Assembly: GCA_037074765.1 (NCBI GenBank)
Contig: JBAMDO010000023.1
Span: 1 to 64,000 of the forward strand
Direction of reading: 5' to 3'
Source: Mansonella perstans
Taxonomy: Eukaryota > Nematoda > Chromadorea > Rhabditida > Onchocercidae
DNA: 64,000 bases
Part shown: in pieces, positions 47,613 through 59,147 of the stretch
How the letters are laid out: every line of letters begins with the position of its first letter
Numbering within the stretch: the first letter of the stretch is position 1
Position numbers and translations under genes: made by a program
Notes under the pieces: generated by a model
Database searches by the model: none
Seen by the model: the letters and a program-made list of their open reading frames with translations, nothing else
What the model was told of the DNA's origin: nothing

Positions 47613-50042
47613 ATGAAGCATAATGGCAGCGATTTAAAAGTGAAATGGAATCATAATGGTCACAAGTACAAATTTATTCTTACACAGCAAGAATTAGCTC
47701 AAAACGATGCTTTTGAGATGAGTTCATTTATTGCTCGAATTTCTCAATTCCATAATAATGTTTAATATGAAAACATAAAATTATTAATTTAAATCATGTA
47801 ACAGTTAAGCATAATTGATAAATAGCTATTGCAATTTGATTTCAATTATCATCTTCCAGTTGAAATTTGGTCAATAATACAAAACTTTAATTTGTTGCAA
47901 TTCATTTAATTCATTTCAGATTTTATTACGAAAAATTCGTCTACAACTACCAGATTTTAATGATGTATTAGCCAGTTGTGACAAACATGGTAATGAGGTG
48001 ATTTATTTAATTCTTTCATTTGTTTTCCATTTTTAGTATCATATTGAATTTAGTCAGGTTTCTCGAATATAAATTTAACGAATTCAAAATAAAATTATAA
48101 ACAATATCAATTAGTTAATCATTTCATAGTCCTTTTTTTATATCAGAATTTAGTTGAAATTTTTATGTAGAAATTGATTTAAATTTGAAGATTATTGTGG
48201 CAACAGATAGCGAATTCCGTCAACTTATACTCCTTCGCAAAAGACATCTAAAAATGTATACAGTACGAAGATGTTTGTACACTTATCCGTTCCAACAACA
48301 TCCCATTCCACTTGTTTGTTTCCTTATGCATGTTATCAATAAATTTAATTAATATTAAATGCATGCATATGTATGCTATAAATCTCAATGATCTCAAATA
48401 TACCAATTAACTTAATAAATTAATCGATTTTACAATTTAGTTTCACAATTTTAATTATAGTTTTGTTTTTGTAATGTCCAAAATAAAATAAAAATTAGGT
48501 TTGAAATGAAAAATTGTAGATTGTTTTTTTTAGGACATTTCTCCAATAAAACAACTGCCTTTACGATCAACTAATTGCTTACAAGGACCACCACCATCAT
48601 ATCGAGAAAGTCAAAAGGATACAATACTACAAATTCATAATCCATACCATACGTTTCCACACTGGGGAATTACTTTACCTTCCCACGTATGTTTTTTTTT
48701 AAATTAAAAATAAATTAAATTGTCGTTAAAAAAGGAATTAATTTTACTAATTGAATTTTCTGAATTTTTTTCCAATATGTAACCATTTTTTATTGTCTTA
48801 AAAGTTTTTAGCGCAAATTACCACATTTGTTAGTATATACTGACACATTACTTTTTATTACAAGAAAAAACTTCCAATACAGCAGAAGATTATTTCATAT
48901 TGTCAAAGATAATTTTATTAATGAAAAAGAAATGAAAAAAGTTTTACAAATTTAGGAAAATTCAATTTACTGAAAAGAAGATAAAATGCAATGAAATAAA
49001 ATGGGGAAAAAAGATATTTAAGAAATGTTATTCAAAAAAAAAGGAAATTTTCTTTACAATTGAATAAATTAATTTAAAATTTCACATTGTATTGTTTATT
49101 TCGAAAATATCACTTATTAAAAAAATTTCTGTTTTTTTTTTTTTGCACAATAAAATAATAGGCTGGAAATTCGTAAGTAGCAATTAATTATGAATTTATA
49201 CAAGATGTTATTGATTCGGAAAAAAATTCATTTAAATATTCAAAATGGTTGAAAAAAATATGTAATAATTTTTCAAAAATTGTTTGGAAGAAATTGTTTA
49301 TTGTTTTTATAAAATTTTTATTTATCATAAAGCATTGTTTATTTCTTTCATAACATATTTATTACAGTGATTTGCGCAAATTGTAACTGTTAATTATGAT
49401 TTACAAAAATAAAAAAAATAGCAATTTTTTAAAAAATGTTTTATAAATTTCAATAAATTTTTCTTCATTATAGAAACTACTAATATTTGTTTATTTTTTT
49501 TAAATATTACAAAATGTTACTTTTTTAAATATTACAAAATGTTACTTTTTTTAAATATTACAAATGTTAATATTACAAATATTTTTTTTTAAATATTACA
49601 AAATGTTACAATTTTCACAGTCATTTATTATTCGTATAAAATGTTTATAGTGATAAGAAAAAAAAACATTTTCTGATAATTTTTACAAAATTATTATTTT
49701 GCTGCAAATTATTACTGCCATATTTGTTTCTTATATACGAGTAAAAAATTTGGGTACAATTTCATTTTATTATTTCAGGTATCCTTATCGTCTAGTTTTG
49801 GTTATGCTTGCGCTCATTATAATACTGCCATTAGTACGGGTGTTAGCAGTGGACGTTATGGACAATCATTAATTTATGGTCTTCCACCTCAATCATCTAT
49901 GATGCATAGCTTTTTATGTTCATCATTTCCATTTGATGGACATCATCGAAGTTGGATTTGTGGATCGAAATGTTTCCCTCTAAGTTTAGGTGGTAAAAAT
50001 AATCGTTATCAGACTGGTTCATGGTGGAATACGATTTTATAA
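47613..50042 (+). CDS. Four-exon gene of unknown function with PPPSY motif
   Basis: Exons 47613-47759, 47920-47997, 48534-48686 and 49779-50042 join in phase 0 at every junction and give 213 residues ending at TAA. The exons stand out from the AT-rich flanks by codon-like composition. Exon 1 is charged (KVKWNHNGHKYKFILTQQEL). Exon 2 has RKIRLQLPDFNDVLASCDKH. Exon 3 has a PY-type motif GPPPSYRES, which could bind WW domains. Exon 4 is rich in Ser, Gly, Tyr, His and Phe (SGRYGQSLIYGLPPQSSMMH, then WICGSKCFPLSLGG). There is no signal peptide or membrane segment. A CTTGCTTAG acceptor eight bases before the ATG, with an open frame, means the gene may begin further upstream and this may be only its C-terminal part. 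I do not recognise the family; a regulatory or scaffold protein would fit the composition, but this is inference. Confidence 0.5.
49494..49612. repeat. Imperfect tandem repeat (TTTTTAAATATTACAAAATG units)
   Basis: About four units of 23-30 bp within the last intron of the preceding gene model, each a T run followed by AAATATTACAAAATGTTAC, one of them shortened. A slippage-type local repeat. Confidence 0.8.
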
Positions 50043-53000
50043 TTAATTTTTCTTAAAATTGCATTTGCTTTTTTTTTTTTTTTAATATCAAATATTATGA
50101 AGCGACTGTCAATGAAAGAATGAAATATGATATGGAAGTTTGATAGAACAAATTTCCTCGTTTTTTTTTTCCTTTCTTCTTTGCTAATTAAAAATATCAT
50201 TTGCTTAGTTTGTGATCTAATAAAAAAAATTTCTCTCTTTTCAGATTTCATCTATTATTATTGTTTTTTTTTTTTTTTTTTGACGACTTCGATAAAATTT
50301 GTTACCGTGCGCTAATGCTAATGATTTTATCAAAAATTGCACCCAAAAATACGATTTGCAATTGAAGACTGTTATAATAAAACAAAGCAATGATCATTAA
50401 AAATAGAACGCAAAAAGCTATATAATAAATTGTTTCGATGAATTTTCATAGCATATTAAATTTTGCAAAAATATTTTCAAATATCTTAATTTACTTATTC
50501 TTATAATTGCTTCATGGTGCGCCAAATCATCAGATTAATTTAATTTCCATTTATTCATTAATCAAGTGTCATTTGTAAAAAATGAGGTATTTCTTTTTTC
50601 ATATAGATTCATACATAAATATTTATACGGTAGTATTTCCTTTGACAATTCCTGTATTGATGATTTTGTTGTTTAAAGAAAAAAAATCGTCCTAGTTTTA
50701 ATTAATATATTAGTAACATGAAGTTTTGCAATATTTTTGCAGGAAAAGCTTGAATTAAAATTTTATTTTCCAAAACACATAATATTGCTTATTCTATGTG
50801 AGAGAAAAGTGTTCAGGTGGAAAAAAAAATGATTATTTATGAAAAATCTTCAAATTATTGGACATAAATTAATCCATGCATAAAAAAACCGTAATTGATA
50901 TCTGATTAAAGACTAAACAAATATGAACAAACAGTTCAAATTATCTACGTGTAAAACAAATTATATGGGGAAAAGTTTCAATACAAAATTCATTTAGATA
51001 AAAATAAAATTAATTAAAACTGTGTTATTCAGAAAAAAAAAATCATTTATTTGAACGATTAACTAGGACATGTTTTGTACTTACAATTATATTAAATTAT
51101 CTGATTCATACTGTTCAAATTTATATCTATAGATGATCTATAATTTTTAAAAAGAAATTTGCGGTAATGTTTGAAATTTACTGTTTGTCAGTAATTTATT
51201 TATTGATTTAAATTTTCCTTGAAATTTTTTTTGTTCGCCAATTTAAATTCTAAAAATCAAACACTGCTATCGCTGATGCCATAGAAAATATATCGTAATT
51301 GAAAATTTGTTGTAATTTAAAAAAAAAAAAAATGATTTATGATGAAACTTCAAAAATACATTCTGTGTTATGTTTTTTATTAATATTATTGCTCATTAAG
51401 TATATTGTAGCAAAATTATTGTAATTAAATTCGATGAAGTTTTGCATTACATTCTGTATTATCTTTTATTTATTTTATTGCTAACTAAATGATTACATTT
51501 GATAAAATTTGTCCAAAAAAAAAGGACAGTCGTTTTTCAAATATATTCCAATTACATACTTTTCCATGGTACACAGAGCTTAGCATTCAAAATGCATTGA
51601 AATTCCGATAAATTACATTATCCATTGAAATTCAAGTGCATCCGGAAAAAAGAGAAATGTCATTGCTTTCATTAATTATTTCATCAATGTTTTACTTGTT
51701 GTAAACTTTACTTTTACTTTATGCTTTGATTTTATCATAGTTCTGAAAAAAAAATTGTCTGATATTGTAGAAAACAAGCCTGAAGCTTAACTGAAGCAAA
51801 CAATACCTATCAAGTCAGAACATTAATTGTATGCTGCAAAGTGCATTTCACCATAAGATTGCAACATTCTAATCAGAGTTTAAAAATGAAATCACGATAT
51901 AATTTTTATAAATTAACCGAAATCATTTTTTAAGACCAATTCAAATTAATTACGAAATTTTCTTTCATCGCTTGCCAAAATGTTTACATGTGAAATTTCT
52001 AATCAAAACATTTTTGCACGTTATTTTGATAATTACCAATATTTCAAATAGCAGTAATGACACATTTATTACAATGTTCATATACTCATAATGATTCCGG
52101 AAAAAAATCCGGAGGCATTCTTTCGCCTATTTCTTCGTGTTTTTTTTTTGATTCTATTATGAAATGAGCTTATTCAGACAATTCTTAACATTATTCGGCT
52201 AATTTGATTGACATACGAAAATGATGATCCGACCAACGTATTTCTTAGTTTTTTCAATTTATTGATCCAATTTTATTATAAAACGGTTAGAATCCGGAAA
52301 GGAAATGGATGAAATGCAAAAGTGATGTATAAAAATGTAAAATCTGGAATTATATGATGCAAATTTTTTTTGAAGGTAAAGTAAACTAAAAATTTACAGC
52401 AGTCATTAAAATGAGACTAATCAAATTTTAGTACGTAAATGTTGCACCAGTATTTTGTGCTAAGAATTTATCCTGAATGATTAAATTAAGAATGTCAAAT
52501 TTCCCATGATATGCAGTTGTAAATAAATGCATAAATGCATCGAATAGGATCAATCTAAAATAAATCTATCTTTAAATTTATTATGCTGCAAAGAAATTTT
52601 ATTTATTTTATAAATTTATTAACTCTCTTTTAATTCTCAGCGATTTAGTAATTTAGCAATTCTCACTTATTATCTTTTTTAGTTTGCTAATGAAAATAGC
52701 TATTAATTGGCATGTTAATATTTTTAAGTGGCATCAAAGCGAGCAAAAAAAAAAATTAATAATGCGAAATTTGAAGACTTGAAACATTATCGTATTACAT
52801 TATTGACTACATGAAATGAATCAGTGATAGAAAATAATGTGACAACGTGACGAAATAGTAAAGGATACTGATTTATATTAAATATAATCAATATAAATCT
52901 AATATCATAATACTGCAAACTTGCTATCATCAAAATATTACCATTTTTATGTCTTACACTTGCTACCGTATGTTTTATTTACTTTAATACTGCATATATT

Positions 53001-54485
53001 TCTTTCCCATACATACTTAATCTTTTTTAATTTTAAGCGTTTGTTATCAAAAGCTATGTACTGTAGAACGCATTGGTACTTCTTTTTTATGTTGCAGAAC
53101 AAAGACTATCGTAAGCTAAATAATTAACCTTTTTTTGGTACTGCAGAATATTTGCTACCGTAACCGATATATTCTTTAAGATAATATTTGTAACTAATAA
53201 TCTGAAAGAACTATTTACATTAAAAATTGTTTCGAGAAAATGTCAAATAATGTCAATTTTGAGTCAGAAGAATATTAATTCTGCGTGAAGTTCATTTAAA
53301 TGATAAATGATATGACGTGAATTGTTAAATTGTTGAGCTTCAAAAATGTGACAAACATTACATTCACCGCAAATGTATATTTATTTCTAAAATATGCAAC
53401 GAATTAACAAATTAAAAATTCACTTCGAAACAATAAACATAAATTGGTGAAAGAATTGTGGCAATAATGAATGTATGTAAGGGTATGTAAAGGAAAACTA
53501 ATGGTGCTTAAATAATTGAAAAATAATAACGAATTAATTGAGTAATTTTGTTCAGAATTGATTTTTTTGCTTTTCATTGACAATTTGCAAATTTTTCTAC
53601 ATTAAAAGAGAATTTTGAAAAATTTCTGTTCAAAATTTCAATGAAAACAAAATTTATGATTGTATAGGAATGTTGGTACAGTAAATTATTGATTCTTCAA
53701 AACTTTCCCCACCCATCCATTATCAATCCAATCAAACGATTATTTGATATAGAAAAGAAAACAATATTTTTATTATTCTCATCTTTCGTTTCTTCTCTTT
53801 TTGCCATCCTTACATTAATAATCCTTCTGGTTTGTCCATTTCACTCGAAACATTTGCGTAAGTAAGGAAACCCACGGATTTGGTAAAACTGAATTTGCAA
53901 TTTTTGAAATAGAAGTTTTAAAAAGTTTCAAACAATATAATCAAAGTAATAAAATTGATTGGTCTATCTGAAAACATTCTTCTAGCTCTGGTAAATCCCC
54001 AAACGACATATATATTATCTGTTAATTTCACAGCAATTCATTTGTTTCTTTTTTTCTGTTTTTGCATTGTTGAAGGGCTTAGACTTAGTGAAAATGATAT
54101 TAATAATTCTAAAGTTGGATTTCTTTTTTTTGAAATCATGAAAAAACAAATTTTTGAAAATTAAACTTACTCAACACTGGTTTTTTGTAATCATTTTGTT
54201 TCCTTTGATTTGTTTCATGGTCAAGACTGCAAATGTATAATTAATATCTTGTAAAAGGTGAACCTTTCGATATCATTTATAATCAAATTTCTTATTGGGA
54301 AAAAAAGACAAATTAGTATTTGCCAACAAAATCGAATGAAATGAAAATTTTAAGTTAAATGTCTTTTTTATGTGACTGTTTAAATTTTATTATTAAAATT
54401 GCTTAATACAATTGATAACTGCGAGCAACGTTTGTCATTATCATTTGTATTACTGTTTACATCGAAAAATCAAAAAAATTAAGAA
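50043..54485. other. AT-rich intergenic DNA
   Basis: No gene is supported on either strand. Homopolymer runs occur at about 50063-50082, 50263-50281 and 51320-51332. ORFs present (50009-50251 minus, 50127-50315 plus, 52921-53127 plus, 53955-54164 plus) have low-complexity translations and no splice-consistent partners. Confidence 0.55.
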
Positions 54486-54713
54486 TTATGACCAAGTTTT
54501 CAATTTAATAGAACACACTAACAGTGGTCTGGTAGCTTCACTGGTTGTCCTTTTGCAGATAAAAATTTTGGCGAAAAAACGAGAGCATTGATTGTGCAGG
54601 TTAATATCCTCGCTAACGACATAATTACCTACCAATGCGGTAGTAAAAACTAGCATCCAAATTAAGAGCATTGGAAATAATTTATAACTGAAATTTCTTA
54701 TCATATATTTCAA
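54486..54713 (-). CDS. Candidate small secreted protein
   Basis: A 75-codon ORF whose composition is more gene-like than its flanks. The N-terminus is basic then hydrophobic (MIRNFSYKLFPMLLIWMLVF, followed by TTALVG), a plausible signal peptide from the second Met. The remaining ~40 residues contain three Cys (NQCSRFF, IFICKRTT, LLVCSIK). No homologue is recognised, no acceptor is obvious at the start, and a chance ORF cannot be excluded. Confidence 0.3.
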   Translation of the reverse strand: MKYMIRNFSYKLFPMLLIWMLVFTTALVGNYVVSEDINLHNQCSRFFAKIFICKRTTSEATRPLLVCSIKLKTWS

Positions 54714-56457
54714 ATTTTTAAAAAAGAAATTTTTGTGAATTCAAAAATGAAACGATTTTCATATTTTTTTAGTATGTCGAATACCATTAATAGCTTTGAA
54801 ATCAATGAAAATTTGCTGTTTAGTTTTAATTTTCAGTGCAAAAATGTATTTCAATTCATTTTACTGCTCCTGTAAAATCAGCACAGAGTCAAATGGAGTG
54901 TATTTAATTAATCATATTAATGAATTAAGAGATCTTTTAAGAAATATAGAAACTAATTTCTAAAAAATTTTTGCTTCTAGAAAATCCATTTCCGAATTTT
55001 TTTCTCTCACAAAGTTTTGACTAGCATTTGAAAAGCTACAAAGATCGAAATTTCATTATTTAATAATAGAATTGATGGAAAAAAGATGGACAAAGTGCAT
55101 AGTATTGCACTGAAATTTTAAAAGAATAATTCTTTAGGATACGGCTTTTTGAATGAAATGTCGAATGAAATGTTAAGTTTGCCGTAACCGAAAGAAATAC
55201 TAACAGTTCAAACTAATTAATTTTTCTCATTAAATTTTGAAGCGAACAATGATTAGGGCAAATAAAATCCTAAGGGGGAACTTTACTTTCTTTCCTAAGG
55301 GAGCAAATCCCTAAGGGAGAACTTTGCTTTCTTGTGACAAGTTTATATCGTATAGCAGCACTAAAGACATTGTTCATTACAGTGAAGTATTATATAATGG
55401 GAGGGCGGGAAAAAGCGCAACAGAATTTATTCGAACAAAAAAAATAAAAAAAGAAATAAATTCGAAATGAGCAAAGTGACGTATCATAAGTTAGCATAAT
55501 TGACCAAAGTGACGTATCATAAGTTAGTATAATATTTGCATCTAAATATTTCACGTCATTCAATTTAAAATTATACCACATTGAATATTAATGAGAGTAT
55601 TAAGTATTATTTCTGAAATATGTGCTAAAAAAAAGAAAAAAAAAAAACCAAAATTTAATGAATAAATTAGAACGAAACGAATAAAATACAAAATTCGAAT
55701 TAAATTGACATTCAAAATGAACAATATAGGATTATTATTACAACGATAACTTTATGTTTATTTGTAAATTTTTCAAATTAATTTAATTTTAAATTTGCTA
55801 CAAAAACATAATTCACACTATTAAAAATTATTTTTAGTGCTTCCAAACAGAGGAAAACGGAAATGACTTGCATATAACTTTACACCTTAAGAGATGATTT
55901 TATTTTCACACTGAATTATTTCACTGAAGATATTATGACTGAGACGATTGATTCAAAATGAACTGTTTTGTCAAAAGATGTATGATAAAATTTCCAAATT
56001 GTATAAATAATTCGCTATTGAGAAAAGAAAGAATATGATCGAAGGAATAATATAAAATTGCTATTGCAACAATAATTTTATATCAATATTCGAAATGAAT
56101 AGTGAACTGTTGTTGTCACTGTTATAAGATTAATTTCGCATTTATATTATAATTTTTCGAAGGTTTCAATTTCAAAATGTATCAAAAATAATCAAAAAAA
56201 GCTCGCTAAAGAAATATTTTTAAAAAAAAATGCGAAATCCATTAAAAAGAATCAAGCAAATATTCGAAATGGATAATATGAGACAATACGAAATGGATAA
56301 TACTGCATTCCTATTGAAACATGATTAATTTATTTGATTAACAATATGCTTTTGGCAGATATCTGACACACAGAATATAATGTTAAAATTGACCGTTAGA
56401 AAATTACATTAAGATTCTGATAAAGATTCTATCCTTTTGATACAATCAATTTGATTG
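54714..56457. other. AT-rich intergenic DNA
   Basis: Nothing coding is recognised. A 33-bp duplication lies at 55472-55533. A short repeated CCTAAGGG(A)G motif occurs at about 55269-55317. Confidence 0.5.
55472..55533. repeat. Tandem duplication with 33-bp period
   Basis: CAAAGTGACGTATCATAAGT, followed by TAGCATAAT, occurs at 55472 and again at 55505 with one change. The period is a multiple of three, so a minus-strand ORF reads LTYDTSL twice, but that ORF has no other coding support. Confidence 0.85.
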
Positions 56458-56692
56458 CATGATTAATTTAATTTTATCAAAGGCTTACAGTCACTCTGTG
56501 CCATACAAATAAATAAATAATAAACCATTCTAACCAAAAAAAACACAAACAATAACTCTATACTAAATAATTCAAAGATTTACTGATACAATAGAGCCTA
56601 GCACTTCCCAGCTTCAACATAATTCTTGCTAAAATCATCCTAGTCCCAATGAGGGCCTCAATGTGCATCTTGGGCAATCACACATGTAAAAA
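56458..56692 (-). pseudogene. Mitochondrial ND4-like relic (NUMT)
   Basis: NADH dehydrogenase subunit 4 is a proton-pumping membrane subunit of complex I encoded in mtDNA. On the minus strand from 56689 the frame reads LHV-stop-LPKMHIEALIGTR, then MILARIMLKLGSARLY. If the TGA is read as Trp (invertebrate mitochondrial code) this matches the ND4 block LHxWLPKAHVEAPIxGSMILAGxxLKLGGYG. About 80-100 bases further on (56458-56508) another frame reads CMAQSDCKPLIKLN, matching the next conserved ND4 block C(L/M)RQ(S/T)DxKSLIAYSS at about the right spacing. Frames shift in between and a true stop is present, so it is a dead nuclear copy. The first block is about 45% GC, far above the surrounding DNA. 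Similarity is judged from memory. Confidence 0.62.
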
Positions 56693-58767
56693 ATAAACAG
56701 AAAAATTCACCGAAAAATACGTTCTTAAAAAAAAAATCCAAATTCAAAAGACATAAAAAAATCAAAATGAAATTCAAAAAACAAAAAATACGGCTATGAA
56801 AAAATAAATAAGACATACCGAAAAATAAAGTATGAGAAACTAATAATAAAAAGCGCTAATTTTTTCCACCTGATGGCCAAAACCTAATAAACAAAATAAA
56901 GCAATATAACATAGTCTAAAACTGTAGTTTTAAAAAATTTTTCAATTATTTATGAAATTAGTCCTAAACAAAAAAAGTTTTGAAGAGGAAAAATGATTTT
57001 TAGTAATATTAGAAGGAAAAAAGTTTCACTCAACAATTATTACTTATAAATTAAGATGTTATAAAATATATCATTGGTGAATTTAAAATTAAATTAAATG
57101 AGAATTCATCCTACATTGTTTTTGAATAATGTATAATTGAAGAAAGATAGGATAAAAACCTAATATGGAAATATTTAATTATTCTATTTCAATAATATCA
57201 TACAAATGAAAAAAAGAAAGAATTAGGATGTAATGACGTTGCATTTTTTTATCATCCAATTTGTGCTACGTTTAATTTATTCTGATGTTAATTTTGCGAT
57301 TAAGTAGCATGATTGGAATATGGCTGTCTGTGAAATGTGCCGTTATAGACAAAAATGAAAATTTCATATATAACATTACTCTTCAACTTACAAATGCACA
57401 TTTTTCCTTGAAAATAAAGTATTAAATACCGATGATAAGATAAATAATTGTACTTGAAAATGAAATATTAGATATCGGTAATAAGGGGAAAGATTTAAGT
57501 ATTATGAAATATAACTAAAATTTTACGCTTAATTGTTTATATAACTTTACTTGATATACGATAAACAATAAAGATTTTAGAAATAATTCATACTTCCTAT
57601 CAGAAATGTTATAAGAAATGAACACTGTACGTTCAAATTTTATCTTTCAAAAAACTTCTTGTTTGATGTTTTACTTTTTAAGAAATTTTTTTTTTATGCT
57701 TCCTAATATAAGTTAAAAATGATATGAAATAAAGTATTACGACTAATATTTTTTACGTTCACCTGTTGTTCACATGTACACCCGCGTGTACACGGATGTA
57801 CACATGTGAACAACATGTATGTTGTTGAAATAGATACACGTGCAAAATATTCAGGGGCAGTTTTAGACGGAAAAGTTTTTTCAGAATTTTGCATCAATAA
57901 AAAATTATGGATTGAAATTCATATGTATACTTTTTTACTCCTACATCTATGTACAAAGTTGTACATGTCTGTTTATAGGATCCAGTAGTATTTTTTCTAA
58001 TAACTGAAAGTAAAAATTTTTGAAGTTTAAGTTTTATGGTGGACGGAAACTGTGCCATATTGTCGCTTTATGAGGGTGATTTTTTAAAGTACAAAAATTT
58101 TTAAATTTTTTAAATTCTATTATTTTTCTTGATTTTTGTTTCAACTGAAGTAGTTAATTCTATTTCACTCCTGGATAAAATTTGTTCTTTCTTTATTGAA
58201 TATATTATCCTGCGTCTGTCTGCATTAATTTGATCATTTTAAGATTACTAAATAATTCAAACAAAATTAGCGCTATGTCTGGTAATTTAATTGAAGAAAA
58301 TAATCCCTTCGAGGCTATTTCTATCATTCCCATAATAGCATGTCTGGTCATGTTTACTTGTTAGAAATATTTTCCTTGCTATTTGTAATAAGTTTATATA
58401 AAATATGTTGAGCTGCTTTTTAGTCCAAATATGTGTTAAATTTTAAAATAACATATTTTAAGTGTTTAATGACTCAGGCAGTAAGATTAAAATAAGATAT
58501 TTTCATTTAAGGGAACTAAACGCTCCTGCTGCATTAATTTTACATTCCCTTAAGGAACAAAAATTAATTTATGGTGAAACTATGAATAACAAAGTAATTT
58601 ATAACAATAACAATTTTTTCGTTTTTTCAAAGTAATTTATAATAATATTTTTTTATGATTATAATAAAATAATAATTTTTTCATAAATTATTTAATCACA
58701 AATTTTTTCTGTTTTAAGATTTAATTTTGGAGAAGTAGAGAAATAATTTTGATACTTTCGATCATTG
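56693..58767. other. AT-rich intergenic DNA between the two relics
   Basis: No gene is supported. It contains a perfect inverted repeat at 57765-57814 and a 29-codon ORF (58275-58364, starting MSGNLIEENNPFEAIS, with a hydrophobic C-terminus) whose composition is unlike the flanks but which I cannot assign. Confidence 0.45.
57765..57814. repeat. Perfect inverted repeat with TGTACAC-rich loop
   Basis: GTTGTTCACATGT (57765-57777) and ACATGTGAACAAC (57802-57814) are exact reverse complements. The 24-base loop holds further TGTACAC copies, one of them around CGCGTGTACACGG. It is strikingly GC-rich for this region. Confidence 0.8.
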
Positions 58768-59147
58768 ATCTGAAGAATTACTGAATGCTGAAAACTGTTG
58801 TTGATTGGCTAGAAGTGCAAAAGCCAGAAGCATCGGATTACTGGATAACTGACTTCTCTTTTGGAGCTTATAATATGATGCAACTATTGCTGAGAAGATC
58901 ATATATCAATAATTTTATCGTTATTTCTCATCCGGCGCGTTCGTATGATTTTAATCTCCTATATTGTTCAACGCACTGAAGATAAAATAGTTCCTGAGGC
59001 TTAATCAACCTAAATAAGAAACTTGACAAACGAAAAAATTCATAAAATTGACTATGGCTCAGTTTATGAAACTGTCCATTTTTTCAAAGATTAAATGAAT
59101 TTAATGCAAGTTACTCTTCCATGAAATTGGAAAAAATCATTCGTTAA
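58768..59147 (+). pseudogene. Decayed bacterial alpha/beta hydrolase (probable Wolbachia-to-nucleus transfer)
   Basis: The 64-codon open frame at 58785-58979 matches the alpha/beta hydrolase family COG2945 found in Alphaproteobacteria. It reads VVDWLEVQKPEASDYWITDF, then SFGAYNMMQLLLRRSYINNF, then IVISHPARSYDF. The nucleophile elbow of the family (GFSFGA) reads DFSFGA. Homology enters from a +1 frame upstream (EELLNAE, about 58768-58788). It continues after a deletion and frameshift as EDKIVPE, then NEKIHKIDYG, then HFFK, and the reading NEFNASYSSMKLEKIIR runs to a stop at 59145-59147, close to the expected C-terminus. With at least two frameshifts, stops and a missing stretch of roughly a dozen residues, it is a pseudogene. 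Family identity rests on remembered motifs. Confidence 0.82.

Noticed and set aside
57806..57988. A 60-codon plus-strand ORF starting in the GC-rich palindrome.
   Set aside because: It is open mainly because of the palindrome and AT-rich sequence after it; no recognisable domain or splice partner.
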